Positions 36,678 to 45,536 are shown, numbered from the stretch's first letter. The stretch: DNA of 64,000 nucleotides from Pseudomonadota bacterium (GCA_018241225.1 JAFEEG010000029.1:1-64000); one strand, 5' to 3'. Notes: generated by a model not told the origin, from the letters alone. Program-made: numbers and translations.

Positions 36678-38294
36678 TTACCCCGCGCAGGTGGGCGTGG
36701 GCTGCCAAGGCGCGCCGCAACGCGGAACGTCGCGCTTGGACACGGCAACGGCGTCATTGCGCTTGGACCACATGGTGCGCAGCCTGCCGGCCAGCTCTGA
36801 CACCGACTGCGTGGTGCTCATGTCCGCCTCGACCGGGTCGATGCCCAGCGATGCGTAGACGTTGGCATAGGCGTTCTGCAGGTCCGCCAGCGCCAGGTCA
36901 TAGCGCACGTTGGAGACCAGCGAGTTCATCTGCTCGCGGATCTGCGTCTGCCGGCTGAGCTTCTCGGCCTTGTAGCCGGCGTCGATCTGCTGGCCGATGC
37001 GCCCTTGCACATCGTTGTAGCGCTGCGCGGTCTTGAGCTCTTCGAGCCGTAGCGCATAGCGTGCGCGGCTGACCTCGACCTGCGTCGCCACGGCGGTGGT
37101 CAGCGCCAGTTGTCGCTGGTCGAGCAGTTGGCCGGCGGCCTTGACCTGCTCCTGGTCAGCCGGGAGGCGGAACACGTTCAGCAGGTTCCAGCTCGCCCGT
37201 GCGCCCCAGCCGACCCAGTTGTTGTTCCAGAGGAAGTCGTTGGTGCTGTAGTCGCCGCCAAAGAACAGCTTCAGGCTTGGCAGGTTGCGCAAGTAGGCAG
37301 CCGTGCCTTCCTGGTCGTTGCTGCGCAGCTGGTAGGCCACTTCGCGCAGTTCAGGCCGGTTCTCGATGGCGATCTTGAGCAGTGCGGCCGAATCCTTGCC
37401 GCCGACCCCCGGAATATCGAGGTCCCGCCATTGGATTTTCTGCGATGGCAGCACGACCTTGTAGGCCGTGTTGGGTGGCAGGTTCATCAGCGCGGCCAGC
37501 TGCTGCTTGGCCACGCCCAGCTCGCGGCCCAGCGATTGCGCATCGCGGCGGATGCTCAGGAGCTCTCGCTGATAGCTCAATGGGCCCAGCGGCGCGGTCA
37601 GGCCCACTTTTTCCTGGCGTTCGGACTGGTCCAATGCGGCCTGGGTGGCACGCTCGAGTTCCTGGATCTGAGTGAGCAGCCGCTCGGCGCTCACGGCGCG
37701 CCAATAGGCGGTACGCACGTCTTCGATCAGTCGGTTGATGACCTTGCGCTTGCGCTCGTCGGCGATGCTGACGCGGTCCGCTGCCTGCTTGGCTCGCACG
37801 TACGACAGGCCGAAGTCCAGCACGTCCCAGCTCAGCGTCAGGTCGCTTTGCACCACGTTCTTCTCGGAAGACGTCGATGGCTCCAGCGAGGTCTGCCCGG
37901 TGAGCAGCGACTTGCTGATGCCGCCCGAGTAGTTGTCGCGTCCGGCGTAGTCGACGTTGGCCACCAGCTTGGGCAGCATGTCGTAGCGCGACAAGTCCAG
38001 TTCGCGCTGCGCCAGAGCCAGGTTCATCAGCTCGACGCGGCCGTCGAGGTTGTACTTGATGGCCCGGGCCATCGCCTCGTAGAGGTCGATCGGGCCGGCA
38101 ACGGGCTCCTGGTCGGCGTTGGCCCGCACCGCGAGGTCCTCGGAGCGGGCCTGGTTTTCCTTGGCGTCGAATGGCTGCGGTTGTACGGCACATCCCCCCA
38201 GCACCAACGCCAGGAGCACTGCTTGCGAAATGCGCGTCGGGCGATGGCTTCTGCCGTTCGAGACCTTCTGCGCGTCGGTTTTGGTTTTGCTCAT
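36678..38294 (-). CDS. TolC-like outer-membrane lipoprotein
   Basis: The 538-residue protein starts behind GGAGGAGT, with a lipobox LVLGGC (Cys 35). The mature part has the two-fold helical TolC/OEP pattern: ATQAALDQSERQEKVGLTAPLG in one half and NVRYDLALADLQNAYANVYASLG near the C-terminus. It would form the outer-membrane exit duct. It is the first gene of the minus-strand cassette and its promoter must lie in the AT-rich region 38295-38826. The last ~30 residues are Cys/Pro-rich and unusual. Confidence 0.85.
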   Translation of the reverse strand: MSKTKTDAQKVSNGRSHRPTRISQAVLLALVLGGCAVQPQPFDAKENQARSEDLAVRANADQEPVAGPIDLYEAMARAIKYNLDGRVELMNLALAQRELDLSRYDMLPKLVANVDYAGRDNYSGGISKSLLTGQTSLEPSTSSEKNVVQSDLTLSWDVLDFGLSYVRAKQAADRVSIADERKRKVINRLIEDVRTAYWRAVSAERLLTQIQELERATQAALDQSERQEKVGLTAPLGPLSYQRELLSIRRDAQSLGRELGVAKQQLAALMNLPPNTAYKVVLPSQKIQWRDLDIPGVGGKDSAALLKIAIENRPELREVAYQLRSNDQEGTAAYLRNLPSLKLFFGGDYSTNDFLWNNNWVGWGARASWNLLNVFRLPADQEQVKAAGQLLDQRQLALTTAVATQVEVSRARYALRLEELKTAQRYNDVQGRIGQQIDAGYKAEKLSRQTQIREQMNSLVSNVRYDLALADLQNAYANVYASLGIDPVEADMSTTQSVSELAGRLRTMWSKRNDAVAVSKRDVPRCGAPWQPTPTCAG

Positions 38295-38826
38295 ACTCCT
38301 CCTTCGAATTGGACAAAAAATCGAAAACGCCAGCCTCCTGACGCCTGCCTCGAAAATCCAAATCAGCCCATGAGCGATCCGCCGTGAATGCCGCAGGCGG
38401 TGCACTTTTTTTTCAACTGCAATCGCAGTGTTTCGGTAACGATAGGACTGCCAATTCAATTTGCGAAATAGTATTTATGTAACCACACGCAACCGATTCT
38501 TCGGAGAACGATCCGGAAAATACGAAAATCTTTAGGTTAATCAACAAGTTGTCGCGTTTACACATGTTCACAATTATTTATAGAAAATCAAATTGCGTCT
38601 GAAAAACAACACGTGTGGCGCTGCCCTTTATTAGCCGAAAACCGAAAACAAATTTCCCGCCTCATCAATTTTTGGGAGAAAGTCACTTTTGTTAGTATCC
38701 GAAAACCGAAAAAGAATTTTGGATATTCGGTCTTTAATCATTGCAATACTTAAAACCAAAGTCTTATTTGTCGATCGTTCGTCGACACGTTTTGCGTACG
38801 CGCAGCGCCAAATAAGCCCCGAATCC
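38295..38826. promoter_or_regulatory. AT-rich intergenic region upstream of export cassette
   Basis: This gap of about 530 bp separates the divergent TolC-like operon and the second ClpP-like gene. It is strikingly AT-rich for this genome from about 38460 to 38760, a pattern often seen in acquired DNA or in sites for nucleoid proteins. It holds the paired repeats at 38635-38712 and a weak stem (ACTGC/GCAGT, 38415-38428) beside a run of T. No coding sequence is supported. Confidence 0.55.
38635..38712 (+). repeat. Pair of phased direct repeats CCGAAAACCGAAAA
   Basis: CCGAAAACCGAAAA occurs at 38635-38648 and 38699-38712, 64 bp apart, which is close to six helical turns, so both copies face the same side of DNA. 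Each is itself a tandem CCGAAAA. Each is preceded by TTAG and followed by an A/T run. A looser relative, CCGGAAAATACGAAAA, lies near 38513. They look like binding sites for a regulator of the cassette. Confidence 0.5.
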
Positions 38827-38877
38827 GCGCAAGCAACTGAAACAGGGGTTGACGCACGAATTGCGTCATGGATGCTT
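38827..38877 (+). promoter_or_regulatory. Promoter of second ClpP-like gene
   Basis: TTGACG (38849-38854), 17 bases, then ATGCTT (38872-38877) repeat the arrangement found before copy 1. GCGCAAG (38827) and CTGAAACAGG (38837-38846) lie upstream in the same order and spacing. The leader contains GATTGGT and a GGAGGAAAG Shine-Dalgarno before ATG 38924. Confidence 0.55.
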
Positions 38878-38923
38878 CGACCCAAGGGATAGGTCTGGAT
38901 TGGTCAGACCTGATGGAGGAAAG

Positions 38924-39586
38924 ATGAACCGGCTACGCAACTTGTGCCTGGCAATGACAGTGAGCTGTACCTGTATCGCGGTGCAGGCGGCCGACCTCTC
39001 ACTTGAAGGAAATCGCCTGATCGTCTCGGGCATGCTCGACGGCGGCCTGGTGCAGGCCTTTGTGGAAATGGTCACCCGCGCGAAGGTGCAGACCGTGGTC
39101 TTCGAGGATTCGCTGGGCGGATCGGCGCAGGTGGCGGGCCTGTATGCAACGGCGATTCGCGGCACGGGCGTCAGCACCGAAGTCATCGGCCAGTGCCATG
39201 CGGCCTGCGCCTATGCGTTCCTCGCTGGCAAGACCCATCGCTTTGGCGAAGGCGAGCAGGTAAACGCCTTGCTCATTCCGGTGGGAACCCGCCCCAAGCC
39301 CAGCGAACTGGCTTCGCGCTGGCGCGGCCAAGAGGCCCAGAAGACCCTGGCTGAACTCACCGTTCCCGCCGAAGTGCCACGAGCGAACGGGCGAGCCAGC
39401 GCGGTGGACGCGTCATTCAAGGAGAAGTGGCGCCCCGAGCACGGGGTGCTGTTCCTGGCCCGCCCCACGCTCTTCGGCCGCACCTACAACACTTATTACT
39501 GCGACGGCACGCAGGGGCGCGACTTTGCGCGCTGCGAGTTGCTGCCCGACGCCGACCCGCGCAAGCTGGGCGTGATCGACGACTGA
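38924..39586 (+). CDS. Periplasmic ClpP-like protein, copy 2
   Basis: The 220-residue paralogue of the gene at 27100, with signal peptide (to about residue 22, AVQAA), the same VVFEDSLGGSAQVAGLYATAIRGTG core, the same CHAAC motif lacking the expected nucleophilic serine, and an identical-type C-terminus (YCDGTQGRDFARCELLPDADPRKLGVIDD in part). The main difference is the loop around residues 155-175. GGAGGAAAG precedes ATG 38924. Together the two copies are direct repeats around the export cassette, so they may work with it, or be the remains of a duplication. Confidence 0.75.
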   Translation: MNRLRNLCLAMTVSCTCIAVQAADLSLEGNRLIVSGMLDGGLVQAFVEMVTRAKVQTVVFEDSLGGSAQVAGLYATAIRGTGVSTEVIGQCHAACAYAFLAGKTHRFGEGEQVNALLIPVGTRPKPSELASRWRGQEAQKTLAELTVPAEVPRANGRASAVDASFKEKWRPEHGVLFLARPTLFGRTYNTYYCDGTQGRDFARCELLPDADPRKLGVIDD

Positions 39587-39593
39587 CGCTCGC

Positions 39594-40565
39594 TCAACGC
39601 AGATGTTCGGTCCAGCCCACCACCAGCGGGAAGCTGAAGAAGGCGGCGACGGTGGTCCACAGAATGATGCGCGCGATGCGCCCGTTGTCGGCGCCAAAGC
39701 GCTCGGCCAGCATCGAGACGTTGCTGGCGCTGGGCAGGGCCGCCATCAGCACGAGCGTCGCGCAGGCGGGCAGGCCCAGCGGCATCCCCATGGCCCGCAC
39801 CACCAAGGCCGCCGCCAGCACGAGCAGGGGGTGCGCCACCAGTTTCACCAGCACCACGGGCAACACGTCGCCCACCGGGGCCCGTCCGCGTGCTTCGCTG
39901 GCCAGCATGGCCGAGCGAGCCAGAACGGCACCGATGGTGAAAAGGGCAACCGGCGAGGCAGCATCGCCCAGCATGGCAACGGTTTTCTCGGCGGGCCCGG
40001 GCAGCCTGTAGGCCGCGGCCGAGGCCAGCGCACCCAGCAAGATTGCCCAGGGCATGGGGTTGCGAAGCACACCGGCCAGGGCCTTGCGCATGGCCTGCGC
40101 CGCGCCGTGGGAGCCTGCGGCGTCCAGCCGGGACAGGGCAATGCACAGCGATGTGGTGAGCACCATGTCGAAGGTCATGCTGATGATCACCGGCCCCACC
40201 GCCTGCGCGCCCAGGATGGCCGTCAGCAGGGGGACGCCCATGAAGCCCGTGTTGGGAAAGGCGGCCACGAGGGCGCCAAAGGACGCGTCGTTCCAGCCGA
40301 TGCGCTCGTTGCGGCTCAAGGCCACCACCGCGCCCACCGTGACCAGCGCGCACACGCCCCAGACCAGCGCCACGCTCGCATCCAGCAGTTGCGCAATGGG
40401 CGTGTTGGCGCCAAAGCGATACAGCATGCACGGCAGCGCAAAGTAAAGAACGAAGGCGTTGAGCCCCGGAATCGCCTCCAGCGGCAGAACCCGGACCCGG
40501 GCAGCCACGTAGCCGGCGGCCACCAGGGCGAAAAAGGGGATGGTGACGAGAAAGATTTGAAGCAC
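39594..40565 (-). CDS. AEC-family transporter
   Basis: The ~323-residue membrane protein has about ten helices and the auxin-efflux-carrier family features GLNAFVLYFALPCMLYRFG near the N-terminus and AAFPNTGFMGVPLLTAILG in the middle. Bacterial AEC proteins transport organic acids such as malate or malonate. I start it at GTG 40565 (MLQIFLVTIPFFALVAAG), the family's usual beginning, as no ATG is available; there is no clear Shine-Dalgarno. It converges on the second ClpP-like gene with 7 bp between stops. Confidence 0.75.
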   Translation of the reverse strand: MLQIFLVTIPFFALVAAGYVAARVRVLPLEAIPGLNAFVLYFALPCMLYRFGANTPIAQLLDASVALVWGVCALVTVGAVVALSRNERIGWNDASFGALVAAFPNTGFMGVPLLTAILGAQAVGPVIISMTFDMVLTTSLCIALSRLDAAGSHGAAQAMRKALAGVLRNPMPWAILLGALASAAAYRLPGPAEKTVAMLGDAASPVALFTIGAVLARSAMLASEARGRAPVGDVLPVVLVKLVAHPLLVLAAALVVRAMGMPLGLPACATLVLMAALPSASNVSMLAERFGADNGRIARIILWTTVAAFFSFPLVVGWTEHLR

Positions 40566-40691
40566 GAGGTTGCAGATTGTCGCCGCCTGCTCCTTACAAC
40601 GCGCATCGGCCGGCTTCGTGATGCGAAAAGCACCCCCCGTATCATTGGCCGGCTGCCCTCCCCCGCCCCGCGCGACCTCGTTTCCCCCCCA

Positions 40692-42788
40692 ATGTCCGGT
40701 CTCAATCTCGCCCAACAGGAAGCTGTCAACTACATGCACGGGCCCTGCCTCGTGCTGGCCGGCGCCGGCTCGGGCAAGACGCGGGTGATCACGATGAAGA
40801 TCGCGCGGCTGATCCAGGCCGGGCTGGAGCCTCAACGCATTGCCGCCATTACCTTTACCAACAAGGCAGCGGCAGAAATGCGCGAACGCGCCAAGGGGCT
40901 GATCGGCAAGGACGCGCGCAAGGTGGTGGTGTGCACCTTCCACGCCCTGGGGGTGCGCATGATGCGCGAGGACGGCGCGGTGCTGGGCCTCAAGCCCCAG
41001 TTCAGCATCCTCGATGCGGACGACGTGACCAAGATCCTGAAGGACGCCGGCGGCACCACCGACGCGGCCACGGCCCGCATCTGGCAGTGGACCATCAGCA
41101 AGTGGAAGAACATGGGCCTGAACGCGGCGCAGGCCGAGGCGCAGGCCGCCGACGACAACGAGCGGATCATCGCGCGCATCATGGGCCGCTATGAAGAGCG
41201 GCTGACCGCCTACCAGAGCGTGGACTTCGACGACCTGATCGGCATGCCGCTCAAGCTGTTGAAGGACCACGACCAGGTGCGCGCCAAGTGGCAGGCAGCC
41301 CTGGGCCACGTGCTGGTGGACGAATACCAGGACACCAACGCGACCCAGTACGAAGTGCTCAAGGCCCTGGTGGGCGAGCGGGGCCGCTTCACTGCCGTGG
41401 GCGACGACGACCAGTCCATCTACGGCTGGCGCGGCGCCACGCTGGACAACCTGCGCAAGCTGCCGGTGGACTTTCCCAGCCTCAAGGTGATCAAGCTCGA
41501 GCAGAACTACCGCTCCACCAGCGCCATCCTGCGCGCGGCCAACAACGTGATCGGCCCCAACCCCAAGCTCTTTCCGAAGACACTGTTTTCCGAACTGGGC
41601 GAAGGCGAGCCGGTGCGCGTGGTCGATTGCGACAACGAGCAGCACGAAGCCGAACGCGCGGTGGCCCGCATCAAGAGCCTGCGCGAGAACAGCGCGCACA
41701 AGGAGTTTCGCGATTTCGCGCTGCTTTATCGCGCCAACCACCAGGCCCGCGTATTCGAGCAGGCGCTGCGCAAGGCGCAGATTCCCTACAAGGTATCGGG
41801 CGGCCAGAGCTTCTTCGACAAGGCCGAGATCAAGGACCTGTGCGGCTGGTTTCGCCTGTGGGTCAACAACGACGACGACCCCGCTTTCCTGCGCGCCGTC
41901 ACCACGCCCAAGCGCGGCATTGGCCACACCACGCTGCAAAGCCTGGGTGTGTTTGCCAGCCAGTACAAGCTGAGCCTGTTCGAGGCGCTGTTCAGCTCCT
42001 CGCTGCCCAGTGTGATGAGCAAGCGAGCGCTCGATGGCCTGCATGAGTTCGGCCGCTACATCAACGACCTCGAATACCGCGCCCGCCACACCCTGGGTGC
42101 CGAGGATGCGCGCGCCTTCCTCAATACCTGGCTCAAGGAAATCGAGTACGAGAAGCACCTGTACGACGGCGAGGACAGCGAGCAGGCCGCGGCCAGCCGC
42201 TGGACCAACGTGATGGAGTTCTGCGACTGGATGGCCCAGCGCTGCGGCGGCCAGGTCGACGACGCGTCGGGGGCGAACATGGCTGACGGCGAACGCAAGA
42301 GCCTCATGGAAGTGGCGCAGACCATCTCGCTGCTGTCGACCATCAGCGAGCGCGAGCAGGAGCAGAACGTGGTCACGCTCTCGACCCTGCACGCTTCCAA
42401 GGGCCTGGAGTGGCCGCACGTGCTGCTGGTGGGCGTGAACGAGGGCCTGCTGCCCTTCAAGCTCGACGACGACGAAGGCCGCCAGGAAAAGGTGGCGGAA
42501 AACACGCTCGAGCGCCTGCAGGAAGAGCGCCGCCTGATGTACGTGGGCATTACCCGTGCGCAGCGCAGCCTGGCCGTGAGCTGGACCAAGAGGCGCAAGA
42601 AGGGCCGCGAGATGGTGGCCGCGCAGCCCAGCCGCTTCATCGCGGAAATGGCGCTGGACAAGAGCACCGCCAAGGAAGACCCGCGCGAAAAACTCAAGGC
42701 CCTGCGCGCCGAATTCGCCAAGCGCGCGGCCGACAACGCAACAGCAGCAGCAGCCGCCGCCGGTGCGGCCCCTACCTCCTCTTCATAA
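40692..42788 (+). CDS. rep: ATP-dependent DNA helicase Rep
   Basis: This 698-residue SF1A helicase has Walker A GAGSGKT (about 27-33), AAITFTNKAAAEM, VDEYQDTN (motif II), GDDDQSIYGWRGA, EQNYRS, HASKGLEW and VGITRAQ. It is closer to E. coli Rep than to UvrD or PcrA across the start (NLAQQEAVNYMHGPCLVLAGAGSGK) and the FSELGEGEPV region. Rep helps forks pass protein roadblocks. The C-terminal ~20 residues are Ala-rich. Its stop overlaps the next start (TAATG). Confidence 0.9.
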   Translation: MSGLNLAQQEAVNYMHGPCLVLAGAGSGKTRVITMKIARLIQAGLEPQRIAAITFTNKAAAEMRERAKGLIGKDARKVVVCTFHALGVRMMREDGAVLGLKPQFSILDADDVTKILKDAGGTTDAATARIWQWTISKWKNMGLNAAQAEAQAADDNERIIARIMGRYEERLTAYQSVDFDDLIGMPLKLLKDHDQVRAKWQAALGHVLVDEYQDTNATQYEVLKALVGERGRFTAVGDDDQSIYGWRGATLDNLRKLPVDFPSLKVIKLEQNYRSTSAILRAANNVIGPNPKLFPKTLFSELGEGEPVRVVDCDNEQHEAERAVARIKSLRENSAHKEFRDFALLYRANHQARVFEQALRKAQIPYKVSGGQSFFDKAEIKDLCGWFRLWVNNDDDPAFLRAVTTPKRGIGHTTLQSLGVFASQYKLSLFEALFSSSLPSVMSKRALDGLHEFGRYINDLEYRARHTLGAEDARAFLNTWLKEIEYEKHLYDGEDSEQAAASRWTNVMEFCDWMAQRCGGQVDDASGANMADGERKSLMEVAQTISLLSTISEREQEQNVVTLSTLHASKGLEWPHVLLVGVNEGLLPFKLDDDEGRQEKVAENTLERLQEERRLMYVGITRAQRSLAVSWTKRRKKGREMVAAQPSRFIAEMALDKSTAKEDPREKLKALRAEFAKRAADNATAAAAAAGAAPTSSS

Positions 42789-43234
42789 TGCAACGTAGCA
42801 CCCTTGCCGCCGCCTTGCTCGCGGCCTCCTGCCTGATGGCCGCCTGCGCCGACCAGCCCCGCCAGGCCCGCACAGTCCCGAGCTGCCCGGAAAGCGCATC
42901 TGAACTGCCCGCCAGCTGGCTCTACGGCTACTGGGTCGCACGCATCGACGGCCAGGAGCCTGCCACCGTGGTGCTCCAGCGCCATCTGGCGTACGACGGC
43001 GTCAGCGGCAGCATCTTGCGCACCGGCAAGCAGCCGGCGCAACTGGCGGGCGACATCGACGCCGAGGGGCAGCTTGCGCTGGACGAATCCCAGGACGGCA
43101 AGTCGATCAGCGCCAGCTGGTCGGGTACGCTCAAGCCAGGCTCGTGCGCCAAGGAGTTCGTGGGCAGCTGGTACCGGTCATCCGACGACAGCCATCACCC
43201 CTTCGTGCTGCGCAAGAGCGACGAATGGAAGTGA
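42788..43234 (+). CDS. Small lipoprotein of unknown function
   Basis: The 148-residue protein has a lipobox LMAAC (Cys 20) and a single small domain with motifs YGYWVARIDGQEPATVVLQRH and WSGTLKPGSCAKEFVGSWYR that look like a lipocalin-type or immunity-like beta barrel, but I do not recognise the family. The start overlaps the rep stop and the 3' end overlaps the phospholipase A start, so all three are probably translated from one message. Confidence 0.65.
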   Translation: MQRSTLAAALLAASCLMAACADQPRQARTVPSCPESASELPASWLYGYWVARIDGQEPATVVLQRHLAYDGVSGSILRTGKQPAQLAGDIDAEGQLALDESQDGKSISASWSGTLKPGSCAKEFVGSWYRSSDDSHHPFVLRKSDEWK

Positions 43235-44421
43235 CCTCTGCCGCGGCGAAGCTGGCCGCAGCCTTGTGCACCTCGCCCCTGCTCTTCACAGTGTTGGCGG
43301 TGCATGCGCAAGACAAGCCCAAGCCCTGGCCCGGCAGCGACCTGGGCTGGCAGCAGTGCCAGCGCATGTCGGGCGACAAGGACGCGCGCCTGGCCTGCTT
43401 TGACCAGTGGGCGCGCGACCAGCAGGTGCAGCCCCCCATCGTGACCGCGCCGGTTGGCATTGCACCGGCCACTGCCAGCCCTGCCGGCCCCTCCGAAACA
43501 AGCCCTGCGGCCAGCGCCGTCGCGCTGCCTCCGGTCAATTCCGCCATTCCAGCCACGCGCGTCATCACCGCCAGCGACGACGCGTGCCGCGACCGCCAGT
43601 ACTCGACCTTGTCGCGCTTCTGGGAGCTGGAGGACGGCACCAGCTGCGGCACCTTCGGTCTGCGCGGCTACCGGCCCATCGACGTGACCTTTGCCATGGC
43701 CACCGACCGGCCGCAGACGCCCACCTCGCCGGCACCCAACCATACCGGCACGCCGACGGACTACCAGCCGGGCGAGATGCGGCTGAACCTGTCGCTGCGT
43801 ACCAAGCTCGCGCAGGGCCTGCTCACCGGCGCCGACCCCACGCGCAAGGACTCGCTGTGGTTTGGCTACACCCAGCAGTCGACCTGGCAGATCTTCAATT
43901 CGGAGTTGTCGCGCCCCTTCCGCACCACCGACCATGAGCCCGAGGTGATGTATGCCTACCCCACCGACATGCAGTTGCCCGGCGGCTGGCGCTGGCGCTA
44001 CGCGGGCGCCGGCCTGGCACACCAGTCCAACGGCCAGAGCGATCCGTATTCGCGCAGCTGGAACCGCGTGTACCTCATGGGCGGCATCGAGCTGGACAAC
44101 CGCTTCGTCTTCAACGCCCGCGCCTGGAAGCGCATCAACGAGGACCCGCAGAGCGACGACAACCCCGACATCACCGACTACATCGGCCGCATCGAACTGG
44201 CCGGCTGGTGGTACCCCAACAGCAAGAATGCGCTGGGCCTGACAGTACGCGCCTGGGGCAAGGGCTCGCAACGCCTGGAGTGGACGCGCACCATTGGCGA
44301 CCCGGCCACCAGCAACCTGCGCTTCGTGGCGCAACTGTTCAACGGCTACGGCGACACGCTGGTCGACTACAACCGCAAGCGCACCGTGTTCAGCGTCGGG
44401 CTGCGGCTGGTGGACTTCTGA
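43225..44421 (+). CDS. pldA: Outer-membrane phospholipase A
   Basis: The 398-residue protein has a signal peptide (to about residue 28), a proline-rich periplasmic stretch with Cys pairs, and a beta-barrel with the catalytic motif GLAHQSNGQ (His-Ser-Asn as in PldA) followed by RSWNRVYLMGG. The C-terminus ends in aromatic FSVGLRLVDF, typical for outer-membrane barrels. PldA removes misplaced phospholipids from the outer leaflet. The barrel is preceded by ~120 extra residues compared with E. coli PldA (289 residues). ATG 43225 overlaps the lipoprotein gene. Confidence 0.85.
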   Translation: MEVTSAAAKLAAALCTSPLLFTVLAVHAQDKPKPWPGSDLGWQQCQRMSGDKDARLACFDQWARDQQVQPPIVTAPVGIAPATASPAGPSETSPAASAVALPPVNSAIPATRVITASDDACRDRQYSTLSRFWELEDGTSCGTFGLRGYRPIDVTFAMATDRPQTPTSPAPNHTGTPTDYQPGEMRLNLSLRTKLAQGLLTGADPTRKDSLWFGYTQQSTWQIFNSELSRPFRTTDHEPEVMYAYPTDMQLPGGWRWRYAGAGLAHQSNGQSDPYSRSWNRVYLMGGIELDNRFVFNARAWKRINEDPQSDDNPDITDYIGRIELAGWWYPNSKNALGLTVRAWGKGSQRLEWTRTIGDPATSNLRFVAQLFNGYGDTLVDYNRKRTVFSVGLRLVDF

Positions 44422-44427
44422 CGCGCG

Positions 44428-45360
44428 CTAGGCGGGCCGCGCCGCCGGCCGCGTGTTCACATAGATCGAATACAGCGACGAGGTGGCGCAGATGAACAGC
44501 CGATTGAGCTTGGGTCCGCCAAAGCAGACATTGGCAACCGCCTCGGGCACGCGGATCTTGCCCAGCAGCGTGCCGTCGGGCGCGATGCAATGCACGCCGT
44601 CGCCCGCGCCCGCCCACAGGTTGCCATGCTCGTCGACTCGAAAGCCGTCGAACAGGCCGCTCTCGCATTCGGCGAACACCTCGCCGCCCGACAGGCTGAC
44701 CCCGTCCGCACCCACGCGGTAGCGCCGGATGTGATGCGGGCCGCCCTCGACGTGGGTGGCACCGGTGTCGGCCACGTACAGCAGCCGCTCATCGGGCGAG
44801 AAGGCCAGGCCATTGGGCTGCACGAAGCCCTCGGCCACGCAGCGCACTTCGTCAAGGGACGCGGCGATGCGGTAGACGCACTGCGCACCGATCTCGTTGG
44901 GGGACTTGTCGCCTTCGTAGTCGCTGTCGATGCCGTAGCTCGGGTCCGTGAACCAGATGCTGCCGTCGGACTTCACCACCACGTCGTTGGGCGAGTTCAA
45001 GCGCTTGCCGTCGATGTGCGACGCCAGCACGCGTCGCGAGCCGTCGTGCTCGGTGCGCGAGATGCAGCGGCCGCGGTGCTCGCACGACACGAGCCGGCCT
45101 TCGTGGTCCACCGTGTGGCCGTTGGTGTTCAGGGCCGGCTGGCGAAACACCGAAACGGAACCGTCGCACTCGTCCCAACGCAGCATGCGGTCATTGGGAA
45201 TGTCGGACCACACCAGGTAGCGCCCCGCGGCGAACCACGCCGGCCCCTCCGCCCAGCGCGAGCCGGTGTGGAGCTTTTCGAGAGACACGTGACCGAAGAC
45301 GAACTTGCGAAAGCGCGCATCGCGCACCTCGAGCGTGGGGAGTTGTGTTTCGACGGACAA
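44428..45360 (-). CDS. SMP-30/gluconolactonase-family protein
   Basis: The 310-residue six-bladed propeller has the family motifs PAWFAAGRYLVWSDIPNDRM, GHTVDHEGRLVSCEHRGR, and SPNDVVVKSDGSIWFTDPSYG, which carry the metal ligands. Members hydrolyse sugar lactones. No signal peptide is seen, so it is cytoplasmic. It converges with pldA (6 bp between stops). Confidence 0.85.
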   Translation of the reverse strand: MSVETQLPTLEVRDARFRKFVFGHVSLEKLHTGSRWAEGPAWFAAGRYLVWSDIPNDRMLRWDECDGSVSVFRQPALNTNGHTVDHEGRLVSCEHRGRCISRTEHDGSRRVLASHIDGKRLNSPNDVVVKSDGSIWFTDPSYGIDSDYEGDKSPNEIGAQCVYRIAASLDEVRCVAEGFVQPNGLAFSPDERLLYVADTGATHVEGGPHHIRRYRVGADGVSLSGGEVFAECESGLFDGFRVDEHGNLWAGAGDGVHCIAPDGTLLGKIRVPEAVANVCFGGPKLNRLFICATSSLYSIYVNTRPAARPA

Positions 45361-45424
45361 AGGCGGGGCCTCCAGGTTTGGGACGCGCGTATGGTGCCCA
45401 AATCCTGGCGAACGCCAAAAGGAA

Positions 45425-45455
45425 AAGCCCCAAGTGCTTGGAACACTTGGGGCTT
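45425..45455 (-). terminator. Terminator of tRNA-Phe
   Basis: AAGCCCCAAGTG and CACTTGGGGCTT form a 12-bp stem with a 7-base loop. On the minus strand TTTTCCTTTT follows. It lies just downstream of the tRNA gene's CCA end. Confidence 0.85.
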
Positions 45456-45460
45456 GTATT

Positions 45461-45536
45461 TGGTGGCCTGGGGCGGAATCGAACCACCGACACGCGGATT
45501 TTCAATCCGCTGCTCTACCAACTGAGCTACCGGGCC
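45461..45536 (-). tRNA. tRNA-Phe (GAA)
   Basis: A 76-base cloverleaf with encoded CCA. The anticodon loop TTGAAAA gives GAA; the D and T arms (TTCGATT loop) are standard. The acceptor stem GGCCCGG pairs with CCAGGCC except at position 5-68, which is C opposite A. This single mismatch is unusual in a tRNA-Phe. It lies alone, followed by a strong terminator. Confidence 0.93.

Noticed and set aside
34230..38300. Classical RND multidrug efflux pump (HlyD/MFP with TolC)
   Set aside because: There is no RND pump gene; the adaptors sit with an M50 protease and a LEPR-motif surface protein, so the context points to protein export rather than drug efflux.
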